A stretch of 64,000 nt of DNA from Rhynchopus sp. YZ270_cl-10 (taxonomy: Eukaryota > Euglenozoa > Diplonemea > Diplonemida > Diplonemidae). The stretch covers positions 1,178,001 through 1,242,000 of the forward strand of contig OZ037901.1 of assembly GCA_964035575.1 (NCBI GenBank), in the 5' to 3' direction. The position numbers were made by a program, and so were the translations under genes. Shown here one piece after another: positions 31,962-42,912 of this stretch; the stretch's first letter is position 1; every line of letters starts with the position of its first letter. The notes beneath the pieces are model-generated. The model had not been told where the DNA came from. It worked only from the letters and a program-made list of their open reading frames with translations, and made no database searches.

Positions 31962-32450
31962 ATGGCGCCTCGTGTGGCGGCCACCTTATATGTGGCGTGC
32001 CTGCTCTCTTGTGCAGTCGTCTGCGATGCAAAGACAAACTACTGGTTCAAAGCAACGCGGATGTTCCAGAAGTCCCGTGGAAACGATTTATTTGAATTAG
32101 GTAGAAGACTCCGCTTTGGTGGGGCACCTGCAGGTTGTAGGTGGCGTGAAGAAAGACTTAGGCTGCAATAAGTGCACGAGCGGAGGGAACTGCGACAGGA
32201 CATTCTCAATAGCCTCCTCTGGCACGCAGACAAAGAACCCGGACCTACCTTTTCAGGTCTACATGAAAGCATGGGAAACAGACAGAAGCGATTCAAACTG
32301 GTGTAACTACAAATCAAGTGTTGACGACGCACTGCGGGAGAAGACGTGTACCTTCGAAATGACCGACTATTCTATGGGCAACACACACACCGTGCGCTGC
32401 GACAAATCAGGGACGTTTCTGGAAACGCAATTCAGGTGCCATCTCCACCG
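31962..32450 (+). pseudogene. YWF-family pseudogene 1 (copy of the gene C start)
   Basis: It begins with the same signal peptide as gene C (MAPRVAATLYVACLLSCAVV) and the start of a YWF domain (NYWFKATRMFQKSRGND). Around 32090 a small indel relative to gene C changes frame. The rest of the domain then continues in another frame ([37 protein letters not shown]) to about 32430. The tryptophan pair and proline array that should follow are missing, and only a shred of the PTPAP linker remains. AG at 31943-31944 precedes the ATG, as in gene C. Nucleotide identity to gene C is very high, so the loss is recent. Confidence 0.8.
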
Positions 32451-32640
32451 ACACCAGCACCACAGACCCCTGCACGGCCTGTCACGACACAACACACCAA
32501 CAAAGCTATGCATATCCCACGCTTTCCCGTCCGCCTGGCCGAATTCTATTAATGGGTCGAAATGCTCACGGCTGAGAAAGCAACGGTTATATACCCGGAC
32601 TTTGCAAGACGAGAACCAAACATATGTCTCCCCTACTTGA

Positions 32641-33265
32641 AATTTTTTGTGGTGACTGAGCTTTTTGCGAGGCTTCGGTTCCTCATATTGCTTTTATGTT
32701 AGTTCGTGTTGTTGCCTTTTCGTCGGTTTTTCTTTTAATACTTGGTACCACTCCCATACAGTGCAACGAGGCTAAGTCTCCCTCGCTCAGTCCGGATAAA
32801 GAATACTCATGTGTGCTTTAACGTACGTATTCCTGAGTGCCTAGCCACGCCTCAGAATATATGTCCCAGCCAGGTCATTTTCTTCAGGCGTACTAGGCCT
32901 CGCTACATTGTGTATAGTCCTGTTCTCTTTCGCTCTGTCGGGCAGTGTGTGTCTTGGCCCCTTTATGGACCTGGTCCCGGTTGGTGCCTTTTTTACCATG
33001 GCAGCAGGGGTATGAGGTTAGTACGCCTGAAGAACGTGTGTCATTGGGACGGCGGATTGATACTAGTAATAAGTTAGTTTCTCTCTCTCTCTCTTTTTTT
33101 GAAAGATGTGTGCGCACAGTGATGCGTATTCATCTTTTCATGTTATCTTCGCATAAATCTATATCGCATCCCTGCTTTCATGCCTACCTTTTCAGCGGTA
33201 AAGAAGACTAGCACAAAGCTATGGTTCGTCTTGTCCAAAAGCTTTCTCTTCTTGTTTTGTTTTGT
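32641..33265. other. Intergenic, nothing recognised
   Basis: AT-rich sequence without a convincing coding frame, repeat or RNA gene. A (CT)n run occurs at about 33078-33095. Confidence 0.5.
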
Positions 33266-33429
33266 TTTAAATATACATAGCGCTCTAATTAGACTCCAAC
33301 TAGATAATTAGAGTCGGCAGTTAGAGTATAATTAGAGTCTTTAAAACTCTAACTGAACTCTAATACTCTAACTGGACTCTAATTAGACTCTAATTAGAGT
33401 CTTATAATAGGGTCAATAAGAGGGGCACA

Positions 33430-34125
33430 TCAACCAATGCTATAGCCATAAACCCAGGGAGCATAGCCAGTGCAAGAAATTCGATTTTGTAATCCAGAAC
33501 GTCTGTTTTCTGCTTGCAGAGGACTAGATACAAGAAAATATTGTTTGTTCCCCCAGAAAACCAGTGCACAATTCACACTGGTCTTGTTGCCTTTTTAGCA
33601 CAGGAATTTTGGCCCAGGGCATGATCACTTGAAGCATGGCACTTTAGTGTGCATGGGGTAGGGTGTTGTTTGTTATGAATTCTCTTTGTTATAACATCTA
33701 AGTCAATCGCGGGTGGTGGTTTAGCGCGAGGCTTGGATCTCTCCTGGGTTCATAAGTAGTTATTTCTGCGGATGAAATGAACGTATACTCATAGATTTCC
33801 CGTCGACACAACCTTTGATACTGGGATTATCCCCTTCGACCCCTTAGTGGTAGTTAAACTCGATTGACATTTACATTCCTAGAGATGAAAGAACAAGACA
33901 ACACTTCTGTACCCGCGCATCAAAATTGTGGAAAACTTTGCACCCCAAACATCCTCAATAACGCCCGCCAAAAGGCGCCCCTTGTTACTGGGAGTTGGTT
34001 CTCATGTTTGTTACCTGCACAGCAGGAATTCCTCTGAGTCCAACGCTGTTTGGCCTGTCTGCGGCATTGCACCCGATGGTGCACGAAGAGTTTTTGCGGT
34101 GTCGCATTCCCTCATGTGTGGGTCA
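33430..34125 (+). repeat. Palindrome-arm family fragment inside the inverted-repeat element
   Basis: Shared landmarks with 19913-20680 include GCTATAGCCAT, GGGAGCATAGC, AGAAAATATTG, CAGTGCACAATT, AAGTCAATCGCGGGTGGTGG and ACACTTCTGTACCCGCGCAT. There are several small deletions. It is older than the two palindrome arms are from each other. Confidence 0.75.
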
Positions 34126-34162
34126 CTCACACTTGAGGGCATGTGCCACTGCGGGTCCGGGT

Positions 34163-34372
34163 ACCCATAGCTGAGAATAAGCCGGGTCCCGAGTCCCGGG
34201 TACTAGGTACAGTAGGACTTGGACTAGGCCCCCACCCTCCCGCGACCGGGTCCCCGACCCGCTTTCAGGCGGACCCACAGCGCCTTCACATAGTTGTGTC
34301 CCAGTCCGGCTGAGAATAACCGGGTCCCGGGTCCCCAAGTCTTTTATTCTCAGCTATGTGGGCACCTGGACA
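34163..34372. repeat. GC-rich inverted repeat within the element
   Basis: CATAGCTGAGAATAA near 34167 is mirrored by TTATTCTCAGCTATG near 34343, with CGGGTCCCGGGT motifs inside. It is a separate small hairpin element or a fold-back remnant. Confidence 0.5.
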
Positions 34373-34747
34373 CCTGGGTCCTACAGAGGAACCTTAGGGG
34401 AACCAGTTCCTTAAGGCGTTTGCACCTACAAGAAGCCTGTTGTTTTACTCTAATTAGACTATAATTAGAGTGTAGTTAGAGTCTAATTATGCTCTAACTG
34501 CGCTCTAATTATAGTCTAATTGAAGAAAAGCGACTCTAATTATACTCTAACTGGACTCTAACTGACTTGACCCAAAATCCCAGACTCTAATTATACCCTA
34601 ACACTCTAATTGGAGCGCTATGTATATTTAAATTTTCATAAATAAAAACATAATTAGGCTGATTATCGCTCACACACCGATCATCACTGACCACGCACCG
34701 ATCAGCACCGATCACCACCGACCAAGCCCGGCGTCAATCAGCCTATA

Positions 34748-34859
34748 CAGGGCGTTCGCCCCGGGGCGAAAAATATTTTTTTTCGTTAAAAAAATCTTTT
34801 CCTGAAAAAATGACATTTTATTTCGCCCCAGGGCTTCGCCCCACCGGGGCGAAACCCTG
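34748..34859. mobile_element. 112-bp palindromic MITE with TA target duplication
   Basis: Ends are CAGGGCGTTCGCCCC and, inverted, CAGGGTTTCGCCCC. The element is bracketed by TA on each side (34746-34747 and 34860-34861). Inner hairpins CGCCCCGGGGCG and GCCCCACCGGGGC lie near the ends. A TA duplication and CAGGG ends fit a Tc1/mariner-type or similar transposase acting in trans. Confidence 0.65.
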
Positions 34860-34939
34860 TATAAATAAATAAATAAATAAAAAAAGGGGAAAAAAAAAAA
34901 AAAAAAAGAGAGAGAGAGATTTCTCCCCACCACCCTGTA

Positions 34940-35330
34940 GACCCCCCCGGAGGGGGGGTCGCAGAGGGGTGTCCACTGTACTCAAAATCATCCGCAAACC
35001 CGCCTGCCGTGAGAGGAAGTTTCCCCAGCACTCCCGCTCGCTCCTCAATCCTGCAGTCTGCTGAAGGTGCACCGTACCCCCTGTTATAGAAGGTGTCACT
35101 GCTCGTGTCAACTCTACCTTCAATGGCAGAGAGTTGAAAATAATCAAAATAAGGATGAAGTCTCATATGACGGATGCCTCTCTCTTGTACATCTGTTTGA
35201 TTAAACAACACAAAGAGACCCTCAGTGAGGGGGGATTGATGAAATTCTCCATCGTTTTGCTGGTTTTAGTATCAGGAAAGTTCAGCTGTAATATCACTTG
35301 TGCTGGGGAAGGGATCACGCGCAAATCGCA
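34940..35330 (-). pseudogene. Degraded coding remnant of unknown origin
   Basis: The - strand shows protein-like sequence with balanced composition, such as HPYFDYFQLSAIEGRVD and YGAPSADCRIEERAGVLGKL. It is broken, starts and stops without recognisable ends, and I cannot name the family. It lies between a MITE and gene A, so it is probably part of a dead mobile element. Confidence 0.3.
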
Positions 35331-35543
35331 ATTTTTTTTTGACCATTCACCCCACGAACTAACTTCTCTCCGGCGGGAAAAATTTTTTTGACCTATTTTA
35401 AGCACCAGTAAAAAAACGAAAATTTCGGGGTTTTTGGTATTTCGCCACGATCAGGAAAAAACGATGGCGATAGCGAACGCCCTGAGCCTATACAATTAAA
35501 AATCCGCTCTTCAAAAAATAAAAAAATAAAAGAAGCAGTGGCA

Positions 35544-35655
35544 GGGCACGTTCCTGTCTTGTATTCAACCAAAAAAAAATGCTTTGTTTTCTTTTCCAAA
35601 TCCCACCGCCCACCCACCTGACACACGTACACCCTGCAGGTCTGCACTACATACC
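35544..35655 (+). promoter_or_regulatory. Leader of gene A with acceptor AG, duplicated before gene B
   Basis: From GGCACGTTCCTGTCTTGTAT to the ATG the sequence is nearly identical to 44706-44818. It has a pyrimidine tract, CACCCTGCAG (AG at 35638-35639) and 16 nt to the ATG. An upstream in-frame ATG at 35584 lies before the AG and is rejected as a start because translation from 35656 gives a clean signal peptide. Confidence 0.6.
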
Positions 35656-38600
35656 ATGCTGCCTCGCGCTTTGGACACGGGGGGACATTTCTTATATGTC
35701 TTTCTTTTGTTGTCATGTGCCGTGATGTGCGACGCAAAATCTTTCTACTGGTTCAAAGCCACTGAGATGTACCAAAAGTCTCGCGGTCACGATTTTTTCG
35801 GTTCCGAGGACTACGCCGCAGTCGGGAACCTTAGGGTTGTTGATGGCAACTACCAAGACTTTGGCTGTGAAACGTGCACAAGCAGCGGCAACTGCCATGA
35901 CTCCTTCACCCGTGCATTATCATACACACAGTGGAAAGACGGAGCGCTCTCCTTCCAGGTGTACATGAAGGCCTGGGAATCAGACGCGCCCACTTCCTCA
36001 AATTGGTGCACCTACTCAAGTGTGTGGGGTGACGACGAGCTGAGGCAGAAGACCTGCACGTTCGACATGAAGGCGTACGCCAAAGCTACAACGCACACAG
36101 TGACATGCGACGACCGTGGGACGTTCATGACAGTGCAGTTCGGGTGGTGGCCCGATGTCACCACTCCAAGTCCACCGACTCCGTCACCACCAACACCAGC
36201 ACCGTGCACTCGCGACGTTGTGACCGTGGTCCAGTTCGCAGACAAGGATAACAGACAGCTCCCCGTGCCGCCCAGTGAGGAGACACTGTTTGGGGGTGCA
36301 GTTCAGGTTGACATGGACGTTATTATCAATGCATACACCAACTACGGGCGTTTTGTTGATATTGGGAGTGGCGTCAGCAGCGACAACTTTATTATTGGAC
36401 AGTACAAAACCACAGGGTATCTGTATGTCAGCAGCACTTGGACAACACCGAAGTTACGTGTGATCTACGAAACACAGCTGCCGTTGGGAGAGACGTTTCA
36501 TCTTCGGGTCATTTGCGTGCCCATTGACGACGCGACATCAACCTACTACGTGTACATCGACGACGTATTTGTCATGGAGGGGGTCAGTGAGGCACTCAGA
36601 TACGTAACTCGTTCGCAAGTCTTGATTGGCGTGAGCAGCTTCACCATCGCCGGAATACCCCATATAGACCTCGACGGCAGTGTCACGAACTGTGTCATGG
36701 TAATGTGCCCTGGGGATACACCAGCGACTATTCCGCCAGCAACAAACCCGCCACCGACTCATCCGCCAGCAACAAACCCGCCAGCGACTCAGGCGCCAGC
36801 AACAAACCCGCCAGCGACTCAGGCGCCAGCAACAAACCCGCCACCGACTCATCCGCCAGCAACAAACCCGCCAGCGACTCAGGCGCCAGCAACAAACCCG
36901 CCACCGACTCATCCGCCAGCAACAAACCCGCCACCGACTCATCCGCCAGCAACAAACCCGCCAGCGACTCAGGCGCCAGCAACAAACCCGCCACCGACTC
37001 ATCCGCCAGCAACAAACCCGCCAGCGACTCAGGCGCCAGCAACAAACCCGCCACCGACTCATCCGCCAGCAACAAACCCGCCAGCGACTCAGGCGCCAGC
37101 AACAGACCCGCCACCGACACCGTCACCACCCACGCCGTCGCCACCTACACCGAGTCCCCCGACTCCTTCACCACCGACGCCGTCTCCACCGACCCCGAGT
37201 CCACCGACTCCAAGTCCGCCGACTCCTTCACCACCTACACCGAGTCCACCTACACCGTCACCACCCACGCCGTCGCCACCTACACCGAGTCCCCCGACTC
37301 CTTCGCCACCGACGCCGTCTCCACCTACCCCGAGTCCACCGACACCAAGTCCGCCGACTCCTTCACCACCTACACCGAGTCCCCCGACACCGTCACCGCC
37401 AACACCTGCACCGCCGACACCGTCACCACCTACACCGAGTCCGCCGACTCCGTCACCACCGACTCCGTCACCGCCAACACCTGCACCACCGACACCGTCA
37501 CCACCCACGCCGTCGCCTCCTACACCGAGTCCGCCGACTCCGTCACCACCGACACCGTCACCGCCAACACCTGCACCACCGACACCGTCACCACCCACGT
37601 CTTCGCCACCTACACCGAGTCCCCCGACTCCGTCACCACCCACACCTGCACCACCAACTTCTTCACCACCGACACCTTCGCCACCGCCAGTAACAAACCC
37701 GCCAGCGACTAATCCGCCAGCACCAACTGCCGTGCCGTGCACTCGCGACGTTGTGACCGTGGTCCAGTTTGCAGACAAGGATGACAGACAGCTCCCCGTG
37801 CCGCCCAGTGAGGAGACGCTGTTTGGGGGTGCAGTTCAGGTTGACATGGACGTTATTATCAATGCATACACCAACTACGGGCGTTTTGTTGATATTGGGA
37901 GTGGCGTCAGCAGCGACAACTTTATTATTGGACAGTACAAAACCACAGGGTATCTGTATGTCAGCAGCACTTGGACAACACCGAAGTTACGTGTGATCTA
38001 CGAAACACAGCTGCCGTTGGGAGAGACGTTTCATCTTCGGGTCATTTGCGTGCCCATTGACGACGCGACATCAACCTACTACGTGTACATCGACGACGTA
38101 TTTGTCATGGAGGGGGTCAGTGAGGCACTCAGATACGTAACTCGTTCGCAAGTCTTGATTGGCGTGAGCAGCTTCACCATCGCCGGAATACCCCATATAG
38201 ACCTCGACGGCAGTGTCACGAACTGTGTCATGGTAATGTGTCCTGGGGATACACCAGCGACTATTCCGCCAGCAACAAACCCGCCACCGACACCGTCACC
38301 ACCTACACCAAGTCCACCGACTCCCAGTCCCCCGACTCCGTCACCACCTACACCAAGTCCACCAACTCCAAGTCCACCTACACCGTCTCCACCGACCCCG
38401 AGTCCACCGACTGCAAGTCCACCGACACCGTCTCCACCTACACCAAGTCCACCGACTCCTTCACCACCGACTCCATCCCCACCCACTCCGAGTCCACCTA
38501 CACCGTCACCACCTACCCCCTACTTGTACTATTGGTTCCAGGCGATTCGGTTCAGCCAAACAAATCGTGGCTCTGAACTTGGACCGGCAGAGTATACTAT

Positions 38601-40323
38601 GAGCGGAAGTCTGAGTACACTTGACGTCAATAAGTCATTTGATTGCATCACGTGTGAGAGTGACAACACGCCCTGCGTGACCAATGAGGTTCACGCAACC
38701 TCAGGAGCGGTGTACACAGGTAGGGAGTTGATACTGACAGTCAGCTTTGACGCTTGGGTTGATAACGCTGGTGACCGCTGCACTTACAATGCTGGGGAGC
38801 TCGACGGAGATAATGAGCGTGTTCGGAAGTCCTGCACGTTGGACATGCGTGACTGGAATCCCAGAAAATTATTCACGTACGTATGCTCTGGAGGTGATGC
38901 ATCAGTCGACGTGCAGTTCCGTTGGTGGCATGACAGCACGAGTGCGCCACCAACATCATCACCACCAACTGCTTCACCAGCGACACCGTCACCACCAACA
39001 CCGAGTCCCCCTACTCCGTCTCCACCGACTCCGTCACCGCCAACACCTGCACCACCGACACCGTCACCACCCACGCCGTCGCCTCCTACACCGAGTCCGC
39101 CGACTCCGTCACCACCGACTCCGTCACCGCCAACACCTGCACCACCGACACCGTCACCACCCACGCCGTCGCCTCCTACACCGAGTCCGCCGACTCCGTC
39201 ACCACCGACACCGTCACCGCCAACACCTGCACCACCGACACCGTCACCACCCACGTCTTCGCCACCTACACCGAGTCCCCCGACTCCGTCACCACCCACA
39301 CCTGCACCACCAACTTCTTCACCACCGACACCTTCGCCACCGCCAGTAACAAACCCGCCAGCGACTAATCCGCCAGCACCAACTGCCGTGCCGTGCACTC
39401 GCGACGTTGTGACCGTGGTCCAGTTTGCAGACAAGGATGACAGACAGCTCCCCGTGCCGCCCAGTGAGGAGACGCTGTTTGGGGGTGCAGTTCAGGTTGA
39501 CATGGACGTTATTATCAATGCATACACCAACTACGGGCGTTTTGTTGATATTGGGAGTGGCGTCAGCAGCGACAACTTTATTATTGGACAGTACAAAACC
39601 ACAGGGTATCTGTATGTCAGCAGCACTTGGACAACACCGAAGTTACGTGTGATCTACGAAACACAGCTGCCGTTGGGAGAGACGTTTCATCTTCGGGTCA
39701 TTTGCGTGCCCATTGACGACGCGACATCAACCTACTACGTGTACATCGACGACGTATTTGTCATGGAGGGGGTCAGTGAGGCACTCAGATACGTAACTCG
39801 TTCGCAAGTCTTGATTGGCGTGAGCAGCTTCACCATCGCCGGAATACCCCATATAGACCTCGACGGCAGTGTCACGAACTGTGTCATGGTAATGTGTCCT
39901 GGGGATACACCAGCACCACAGACCCCTGCACCGGATTTGATGTGTTCTGCGTTTTCGTGCCCTGTCAACTGGTCCCCGAAAGCGGGTAATGTTGCGTGCA
40001 GCAGCACACACCAACTCCAGGCTGATGTGTGCGGAGAAGTGTTTGCCTCCATCCAGGATGGCTCCACAGGGTCCGCAAGGTGCTGCTCTCACAATGGTGC
40101 AGACTGTGTCACCACAGACGCAGGAGGCAGCTGTTACGGAGATACACTCACCTACTCCCAGGCCATGGATGTGTGTGCACTTGACGGCCGTCGTCTCTGT
40201 ACCCTTGCCGAGTTGAAACAGTGCTGCGGTACAGGTTGCAATTATGACTATACCCACGTCTGGGTGTCCGACGTGGTACCCGTCAGTTACTGTGACAAGG
40301 AGACTTGCTGCGATCTTGCCTGA
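35656..40323 (+). CDS. Gene A: secreted modular protein, YWF-LamG-Pro/Thr arrays-Cys-rich end, about 1,555 aa
   Basis: A probable extracellular or cell-surface protein. The signal peptide spans residues 1-26 ([16 protein letters not shown]). The first YWF domain is near 27-170 ([15 protein letters not shown] ... FGWWPD) and the second near 955-1095 ([16 protein letters not shown] ... FRWWHD). Three LamG or concanavalin-like domains, about 170 residues each, start near 185, 694 and 1246 and are almost identical in protein and DNA. Linkers are a 10-residue [10 protein letters not shown] repeat (nt 36721-37110) and PPTPS or PPTPA arrays. The Cys-rich end is near 1427-1555, with [18 protein letters not shown] and closing ETCCDLA. 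There is no membrane anchor, so it is likely secreted or wall-bound. Proline-rich arrays suggest hydroxyproline-type glycosylation. Function is unknown. Repeated modules shared with gene B point to conversion. Confidence 0.85.
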   Translation: MLPRALDTGGHFLYVFLLLSCAVMCDAKSFYWFKATEMYQKSRGHDFFGSEDYAAVGNLRVVDGNYQDFGCETCTSSGNCHDSFTRALSYTQWKDGALSFQVYMKAWESDAPTSSNWCTYSSVWGDDELRQKTCTFDMKAYAKATTHTVTCDDRGTFMTVQFGWWPDVTTPSPPTPSPPTPAPCTRDVVTVVQFADKDNRQLPVPPSEETLFGGAVQVDMDVIINAYTNYGRFVDIGSGVSSDNFIIGQYKTTGYLYVSSTWTTPKLRVIYETQLPLGETFHLRVICVPIDDATSTYYVYIDDVFVMEGVSEALRYVTRSQVLIGVSSFTIAGIPHIDLDGSVTNCVMVMCPGDTPATIPPATNPPPTHPPATNPPATQAPATNPPATQAPATNPPPTHPPATNPPATQAPATNPPPTHPPATNPPPTHPPATNPPATQAPATNPPPTHPPATNPPATQAPATNPPPTHPPATNPPATQAPATDPPPTPSPPTPSPPTPSPPTPSPPTPSPPTPSPPTPSPPTPSPPTPSPPTPSPPTPSPPTPSPPTPSPPTPSPPTPSPPTPSPPTPSPPTPSPPTPSPPTPAPPTPSPPTPSPPTPSPPTPSPPTPAPPTPSPPTPSPPTPSPPTPSPPTPSPPTPAPPTPSPPTSSPPTPSPPTPSPPTPAPPTSSPPTPSPPPVTNPPATNPPAPTAVPCTRDVVTVVQFADKDDRQLPVPPSEETLFGGAVQVDMDVIINAYTNYGRFVDIGSGVSSDNFIIGQYKTTGYLYVSSTWTTPKLRVIYETQLPLGETFHLRVICVPIDDATSTYYVYIDDVFVMEGVSEALRYVTRSQVLIGVSSFTIAGIPHIDLDGSVTNCVMVMCPGDTPATIPPATNPPPTPSPPTPSPPTPSPPTPSPPTPSPPTPSPPTPSPPTPSPPTASPPTPSPPTPSPPTPSPPTPSPPTPSPPTPSPPTPYLYYWFQAIRFSQTNRGSELGPAEYTMSGSLSTLDVNKSFDCITCESDNTPCVTNEVHATSGAVYTGRELILTVSFDAWVDNAGDRCTYNAGELDGDNERVRKSCTLDMRDWNPRKLFTYVCSGGDASVDVQFRWWHDSTSAPPTSSPPTASPATPSPPTPSPPTPSPPTPSPPTPAPPTPSPPTPSPPTPSPPTPSPPTPSPPTPAPPTPSPPTPSPPTPSPPTPSPPTPSPPTPAPPTPSPPTSSPPTPSPPTPSPPTPAPPTSSPPTPSPPPVTNPPATNPPAPTAVPCTRDVVTVVQFADKDDRQLPVPPSEETLFGGAVQVDMDVIINAYTNYGRFVDIGSGVSSDNFIIGQYKTTGYLYVSSTWTTPKLRVIYETQLPLGETFHLRVICVPIDDATSTYYVYIDDVFVMEGVSEALRYVTRSQVLIGVSSFTIAGIPHIDLDGSVTNCVMVMCPGDTPAPQTPAPDLMCSAFSCPVNWSPKAGNVACSSTHQLQADVCGEVFASIQDGSTGSARCCSHNGADCVTTDAGGSCYGDTLTYSQAMDVCALDGRRLCTLAELKQCCGTGCNYDYTHVWVSDVVPVSYCDKETCCDLA
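36211..36720 (+). repeat. LamG-like module 1 of gene A
   Basis: About 510 bp, beginning CTCGCGACGTTGTGACCGTG and ending in TGTGCCCTGGGGATACACC. It is nearly identical to 37740-38250 and 39393-39909, with one visible amino-acid change (DNR against DDR). Confidence 0.9.
36721..37110 (+). repeat. 30-bp tandem array coding [10 protein letters not shown] / [10 protein letters not shown]
   Basis: About 13 units of 30 bp with two alternating variants (CCACCGACTCAT and CCAGCGACTCAG). Variants are interspersed rather than grouped, which suggests repeated shuffling by unequal exchange. Confidence 0.9.
37740..38250 (+). repeat. LamG-like module 2 of gene A
   Basis: The second copy. Its upstream proline linker (37590-37735) also matches that before module 3 (39250-39390), so the duplicated block extends beyond the domain. 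Confidence 0.9.
39393..39909 (+). repeat. LamG-like module 3 of gene A
   Basis: The third near-identical copy, followed directly by the Cys-rich end domain. Confidence 0.9.
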
Positions 40324-40895
40324 AGACCCTTCTTCGACATGTGGGGATTACTGGAGGAACTCTGTGTATGAAATAGGCCTTTCGGGACCGTGAGTGGGCT
40401 GAGACCCCACCCCCACCTTTTATTATAAGATGTGTACATGTGACTCATATGCCTCTTGCATTTGTTCTTGAGGCGTTTGCACTTTAAACTTTTCATTTTT
40501 TCTCCCTCCTTTGCAATTGTCTTCCACCCTTTTCCCACTGTTCTCCACAACGTTGTGAATGTCAAGAATAATCAACTTTGGAAGGGGCTCGCTTCAGAAA
40601 ACATTTTCTGAGCCCGCAGCTGTTTTGTGTTGTTGGTTTTTTGGACTTTCATCTTTTTATGTTCTGTTTTCCCCCTTTTTTAATACTTTCCTCTGTTTTG
40701 TGCATTTTTACTTTAAAGTGTTCATAACTATTTCACCAGGACTACCTGTGTTGAAAATATTGCATTTTTGTTGTATCCTCTCAAGATAGAGGTGCCAGCG
40801 AATCCCAAGCAACTCTGGTGAGTTCTGGTGAGGAAGAGCAGAGAGCTCCTCCCGCACCGGGAATGGAACGCAAGAGTTGCCTTTTTTTTTCATTT
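40324..40895 (+). repeat. 3' flank of gene A, directly repeated after gene B
   Basis: It matches 54176-54740 over about 565 bp with few indels, starting with AGACCCTTCTTCGACATGTG. The match shows that the A and B genes were duplicated with their 3' ends. It should contain the 3' UTR and poly(A) site, but I see no obvious AATAAA. Confidence 0.85.
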
Positions 40896-41179
40896 TTTGC
40901 TTTGGTTTTGTTTTTCTGTTTTGTTCGAAATTGCCCCTGTGCTTTTTCTTTTTTTGATTTTTTGATTTGCTTTTATTTTATTTTTGCTGGAGAGGAACCC
41001 TTGCTCCTACTGATGAGATGCTGCCGGGGGTTCAGAGAACGTGGTATAGGAGCAGGCAGCTCGAAACCACAAAGTTTTGTTGTCAGCCCACGGCCTGCTA
41101 AGAGGACCCGTGCTACACAATTAGGGAAAGGTGTATGAGCTGTACCCTGTTTGTTCAGTTGCAAAAAAAAACAAAAAAA

Positions 41180-41245
41180 TAGTGGAGCACACTCTAGGGT
41201 GGCTACACTAATACAACCAAGTTTCCAAAAAAAAAAAAAAAAAAA
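41180..41245 (+). repeat. Dispersed short repeat with A-rich tail, copy 3
   Basis: TAGTGGAGCACACTCTAGGG, then TGGCTACACTAATACAACCA, and AGTTTCC with a run of about 20 A. This is the clearest poly(A)-like tail of the set. Confidence 0.65.
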
Positions 41246-41708
41246 AGACAAAACAAAGAGGCAGGCTTTTTTCTAAATCAGGTATTGATATTGGGGTTTT
41301 GAAAAAATAAAATGTGCGCACTTTATTTCCCGGCTATAAGGTCCCACCCAGCGCACTTTTTTACTCGGTAGAAGGTAGGTGGGTTTCTTAGGGATAAAGT
41401 GACCGAGAAAAAAAAATGGTGGTCGTCATGTCCTCAAACTGTCCAAAAACAACATTTTTGAAGAAAAAAATAACACAGTTCTATTTTTCCTCCGCCTGCA
41501 AGCTGGGACCCCTGGCAGACCCTGATTCCAGGGTGTCGCGAGTACCCCTTTTTGCCTTAGCAAAACACGTGTATCTTAAGGGTTCTACAGGGTTCTACAG
41601 GCAAAACGGGCGTTTTGGCCAAAAACTCGGTTCTTCAGGCAGGTAACCGGGTTTCCGGCTTGGGAAACGTGCCAGCGAGCTGTGAGAACCATGCATGGGC
41701 CACACACG

Positions 41709-42110
41709 GTACGAGTTGCAGCAGCCCACCGATGGTGGGCTGCGTTTGGTAACCACACGTTACGGTTAACGCGTGTATCGCATATACATAGCGTTGTGTG
41801 TATCGTATACGAAGACCGTTGTGTGCAACGCATGTGTAGACCGTTCCGTTATCAACCACACGAGCCTGCAAGAGTGTTTCCGCGGCGCTAGGACGCCGTT
41901 GTCGCTGCCCACCGAAGGTGGGCAGCGCTTGGTAACCACACGTTGCCGTTAACGCGTGTATCGCTTATACAGAGCGTTGTGTGTATCGTATACGAAGACC
42001 GTTGTGTGCAACGCATGTGTAGACCGTTTCGTTATCATAACCACACGAACCAGCGAAGTGTCACAGCGGCGCAGGTGTTGCGTACACGCGATGGCGTTAA
42101 ACCCGTAGCA
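41709..42110. repeat. Tandem duplication (183-bp period) with a covarying hairpin
   Basis: Two copies share TTAACGCGTGTATCGC, GTGTGTATCGTATACGAAGA and CAACGCATGTGTAGACCGTT. Each starts with a perfect 10-bp hairpin, at 41721-41743 and 41904-41926. One pair changes from A:T to T:A between copies with pairing kept. Confidence 0.75.
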
Positions 42111-42839
42111 TGCTTCACGTGCACACGAACCGGCGAAGTGTTTTCGAGACCGTCACCCTAAATTCAACTACTCAAAAAAATGTCCATTTTTCCAAAATGA
42201 CCCCACCACATGCCGGGATCGGCTCGGAAATGCGACAAAACGCACTTTCAGGGGGGGGGGGGACGCACTTTTTTTTGGGGGAAAATGCACAGGTATGTTG
42301 CGCACTTTTTTTACTATTGATTTTCGGTTTTTGGGAAATTTTGGACCCGATTTAGAAAAAAGCCTGCAAAGAGGAGACGACGCTGGTGGACAAAACTCCA
42401 TCTTTCGATTGAAAAGAATATCTTAATCATTTTTTGATTGGAAATGAGCAAGATAGGACAAAAATCTTGCGCTTCTTTTATTCAAACAGTTTTAATTCCC
42501 CGCCCCGTACCCAAAACGTAAACACGACTTTCAATCAGAAAAAAATAGTTTTTTCTCCTTTGTTCTTCCACATGCGCTGGTTTTTTGTATTTCGTCAATT
42601 TTTATCGAAACGCATCCCCTCATTTCGACAGCGAAACGTTTCCCCATGTATTGCACGGGAAACAATATGACAAACAGGTGCAGGGTGGTTCCGTGCATAT
42701 CATAGGGAAGATACAGTAAAGTGGGCTAGGTCTGTGGTACGTGAGGTAGGCATTTAGCTTCGATATATATCTATCTCAGCTGTTGGGTGGTGTTGCGGAG
42801 CAGCGTTGAGTGCACGACGTGACACTTTACGCGTAAAAA

Positions 42840-42912
42840 TAAAAGAGAGTAGAAACTTACCCTCATGTTTTTTTTTTGCAGATAAACACACATTTCGTTA
42901 AAAGGTCAAACC
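42840..42912 (+). promoter_or_regulatory. Leader and acceptor of GILT gene 1
   Basis: A T run and TTTGCAG (AG at 42880-42881) lie 31 nt before the ATG. The sequence after the AG is identical to that before GILT gene 2. Confidence 0.55.

Larger units (their letters stand above)
33266..34632. mobile_element. Inverted-repeat element with TCTAATTAGAGT subterminal repeats, carrying a palindrome-family fragment
   Basis: The left end TTTAAATATACATAGCGCTC is matched by its inverse at 34613-34632. Next to each end are many variants of ACTCTAATTA(T)A (about 33282-33405 and 34450-34615), a clustered subterminal repeat pattern typical of transposon ends. The centre (about 33430-34125) is a diverged copy of 19913-20680 of the palindrome arm. 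No transposase is visible. Confidence 0.7.
40950..42430. mobile_element. About 1.5-kb insertion with TTTTTTGATT at both ends
   Basis: In the duplicated copy near 56345-56385 the flanks are continuous (TGCTTTTTCTTCTTTGATTG then GAAATGA). Here they are split, and TTTTTTGATT occurs on each side, so an element inserted and duplicated about 8-10 bp. The insertion contains the A-tailed repeat (41180-41245), a 183-bp tandem duplication with hairpins (41700-42110) and a diverged copy (42168-42250) of the inverted repeat seen at 56722-56825. No gene is seen. It may be several nested elements. Confidence 0.6.

Noticed and set aside
41709-42110. CRISPR array
   Set aside because: Only two units of a tandem duplication, no regular spacers, and a eukaryotic setting.
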